Shown: one piece after another, positions 5,159 through 6,153 of the stretch
Position numbering within the stretch: the first letter of the stretch is position 1
How the letters are laid out: the number at the start of each line of letters is the position of its first letter
Assembly (NCBI GenBank): GCA_045535465.1
Contig: JAZSLS010000059.1
Coordinates: 1 to 6,153, forward strand
From: SIG636 sp045535465
Lineage (GTDB): Bacteria; Bacillota; Clostridia; Oscillospirales; CAG-382
Length of the DNA stretch: 6,153 nucleotides
Reading direction: 5' to 3'
Made by a program: the position numbers and the translations under genes
Notes under the pieces: generated by a model
The model's input: the letters and a program-made list of their open reading frames with translations, nothing else
What the model was told of the DNA's origin: nothing
The model's database searches: none

Positions 5159-6153
5159 CTTCTTCGCCCTCTTCAGCGTTAGAAAGATTTTCAAAATCTT
5201 CACTATAAGAGCTGTAGTCGCCGTAAATGCCGGAATATTCGGATTTTTTCATAATATGGATTGCATCGGGTTCGATATATAGGCCAATATTAGCGCCAAC
5301 AGGTTGATAGTCGGTAGTCTGAATCATCCACTTGAAGCCGCCGATATCAACTATAATTTCAAAATGAACACCCTTAAAGGTAACAGAAGTCACAACGCCT
5401 TTGAGCATTCCCTTTTCAGGAGGAACAACGTCCACATCTTCGGGACGCACCACAACGTCAACAGCTTCACCCTTAGGAAAACCTCTATCGAGGCACTGAA
5501 ATACGGCGCCTGAAAAAGCAGCCTTAAAGTCGTCGAGCATAACACCGTCAACGATATTGCTTTCTCCGATAAAATCAGCCACAAAAGCGTTTTCGGGCTC
5601 ATTGTATATATCTTCGGGAGTGCCAATCTGCTGAATAACACCATTATTCATTACAACTACTCGATCGGACATAGATAAAGCTTCTTCCTGATCGTGAGTA
5701 ACGTAAATGAATGTTATGCCCATTCTTTTTTGAATGCTCTTAAGCTCAACTTGCATATCCTTGCGAAGTTTAAGGTCAAGGGCTGCAAGCGGTTCGTCAA
5801 GAAGAAGTACCTTCGGTCGGTTGGCAATGGCGCGCGCAATGGCAACACGCTGTTGCTGACCGCCCGAAAGGGTTTCAATGCGGCGCTTTTCAAACCCCGA
5901 AAGGTTTACAAGTTTAAGCATTTCGGTTACCTTTTCGCGAACATCCTTTTCGGGTAACTTTTTAACGCGAAGCCCGAACGCAACATTTTCGTAAACATTA
6001 AGGTGCGGGAAAAGGGCATACCTTTGGAAAATGGTATTTACCTGACGCTTGTATGCGGGGATACCTGTCATATCGGTGTTTTCAAACAAAACTTCGCCAC
6101 GGTCGGGGTCAAGGAAACCCGCGATTATACGAAGCGTGGTTGTCTTTCCGCAA
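5151..6153 (-). CDS. potA: Spermidine/putrescine ABC importer ATPase PotA (N-terminus beyond the window)
   Basis: This is the cytoplasmic ATPase that powers the importer, and 333 residues are visible. The reading frame is open to the window edge, where CGKTTTLR, the end of the Walker A motif, is seen; about 40 N-terminal residues are missing. A TTG at 6089 opens the same frame but lies after Walker A and is not a real start. In visible numbering, the Q-loop is at Q43 (NTIFQRYALFPHL), the ABC signature LSGGQQQ at 95-101, Walker B VLLLDEP at 115-121, and the switch histidine at H153 (YVTHDQEEA). A TOBE-type regulatory domain covers about 229-301. Residues 305-333 form a Ser/Tyr-rich and then acidic tail (EEGEEDE). 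All catalytic motifs in view are intact. The Q-loop and signature region closely resemble PotA; related ATPases for other substrates share these motifs, but the neighbouring PotB and PotCD settle the call. It overlaps potB by 8 bp. Confidence 0.93.
   Translation of the reverse strand, partial: CGKTTTLRIIAGFLDPDRGEVLFENTDMTGIPAYKRQVNTIFQRYALFPHLNVYENVAFGLRVKKLPEKDVREKVTEMLKLVNLSGFEKRRIETLSGGQQQRVAIARAIANRPKVLLLDEPLAALDLKLRKDMQVELKSIQKRMGITFIYVTHDQEEALSMSDRVVVMNNGVIQQIGTPEDIYNEPENAFVADFIGESNIVDGVMLDDFKAAFSGAVFQCLDRGFPKGEAVDVVVRPEDVDVVPPEKGMLKGVVTSVTFKGVHFEIIVDIGGFKWMIQTTDYQPVGANIGLYIEPDAIHIMKKSEYSGIYGDYSSYSEDFENLSNAEEGEEDE

Noticed and set aside
5159..5203. Longer potB start at the GTG at 5203
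   Set aside because: It lacks a Shine-Dalgarno sequence and lengthens the overlap with potA to 53 bp. The ATG at 5158 has GAGG at 9-nt spacing and gives the usual protein length.
43..6153. Functional link between the polyamine importer and the amidase
   Set aside because: They share a strand, but a terminator and an independent promoter separate them, and no shared regulatory motif is visible. The proximity is probably incidental.

Overview
The window comes from a low-to-mid GC Gram-positive bacterium, most likely a member of Bacillota, class Clostridia (gut-type anaerobe). Pointers are strong AGGAGG-type Shine-Dalgarno sequences, a near-consensus sigma-A promoter, compact intrinsic terminators, a dockerin-like C-terminus on a secreted enzyme, and a polyamine importer whose substrate-binding protein is fused to a permease. 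The genus cannot be told from the sequence. All four genes lie on the minus strand, so transcription runs from high to low coordinates.

From 6153 down to 2316 lies the end of a polyamine (spermidine/putrescine) ABC importer operon: potA (ATPase, N-terminus cut off by the window edge), potB (permease), and a fused potC-potD gene (second permease plus extracellular binding domain). The genes overlap by 8 bp (potA/potB) and 4 bp (potB/potCD), so they are very probably co-transcribed and translationally coupled. A clear intrinsic terminator (2278-2307) follows potCD by 8 nt. Together the three proteins provide every part of an importer: PotA drives ATP hydrolysis, PotB and the PotC part form the channel, and the PotD part captures ligand outside the cell.

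From 2315 to 2110 is a 206-bp intergenic region holding the pot terminator and a near-perfect sigma-A promoter (TTGACT, 17 bp, TATAAT). It drives a separate gene at 2109-43, a secreted modular N-acetylmuramoyl-L-alanine amidase. The order is signal peptide, zinc amidase domain, FN3-like module, an unidentified domain, a second FN3-like module, a pre-dockerin domain, and a two-repeat dockerin-like module. A perfect 8-bp hairpin at 1-19 probably begins its terminator; the expected T-tract lies outside the window. The amidase and the importer are neighbours but separate transcription units, and nothing ties their functions together.

I see no mobile element, CRISPR array, tRNA or rRNA, and no convincing plus-strand gene. 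I do not see a wholly new system. The points most worth following are the permease/binding-protein fusion with a lipobox-like seam and an extra C-terminal anchor, and the dockerin-bearing cell-wall amidase.
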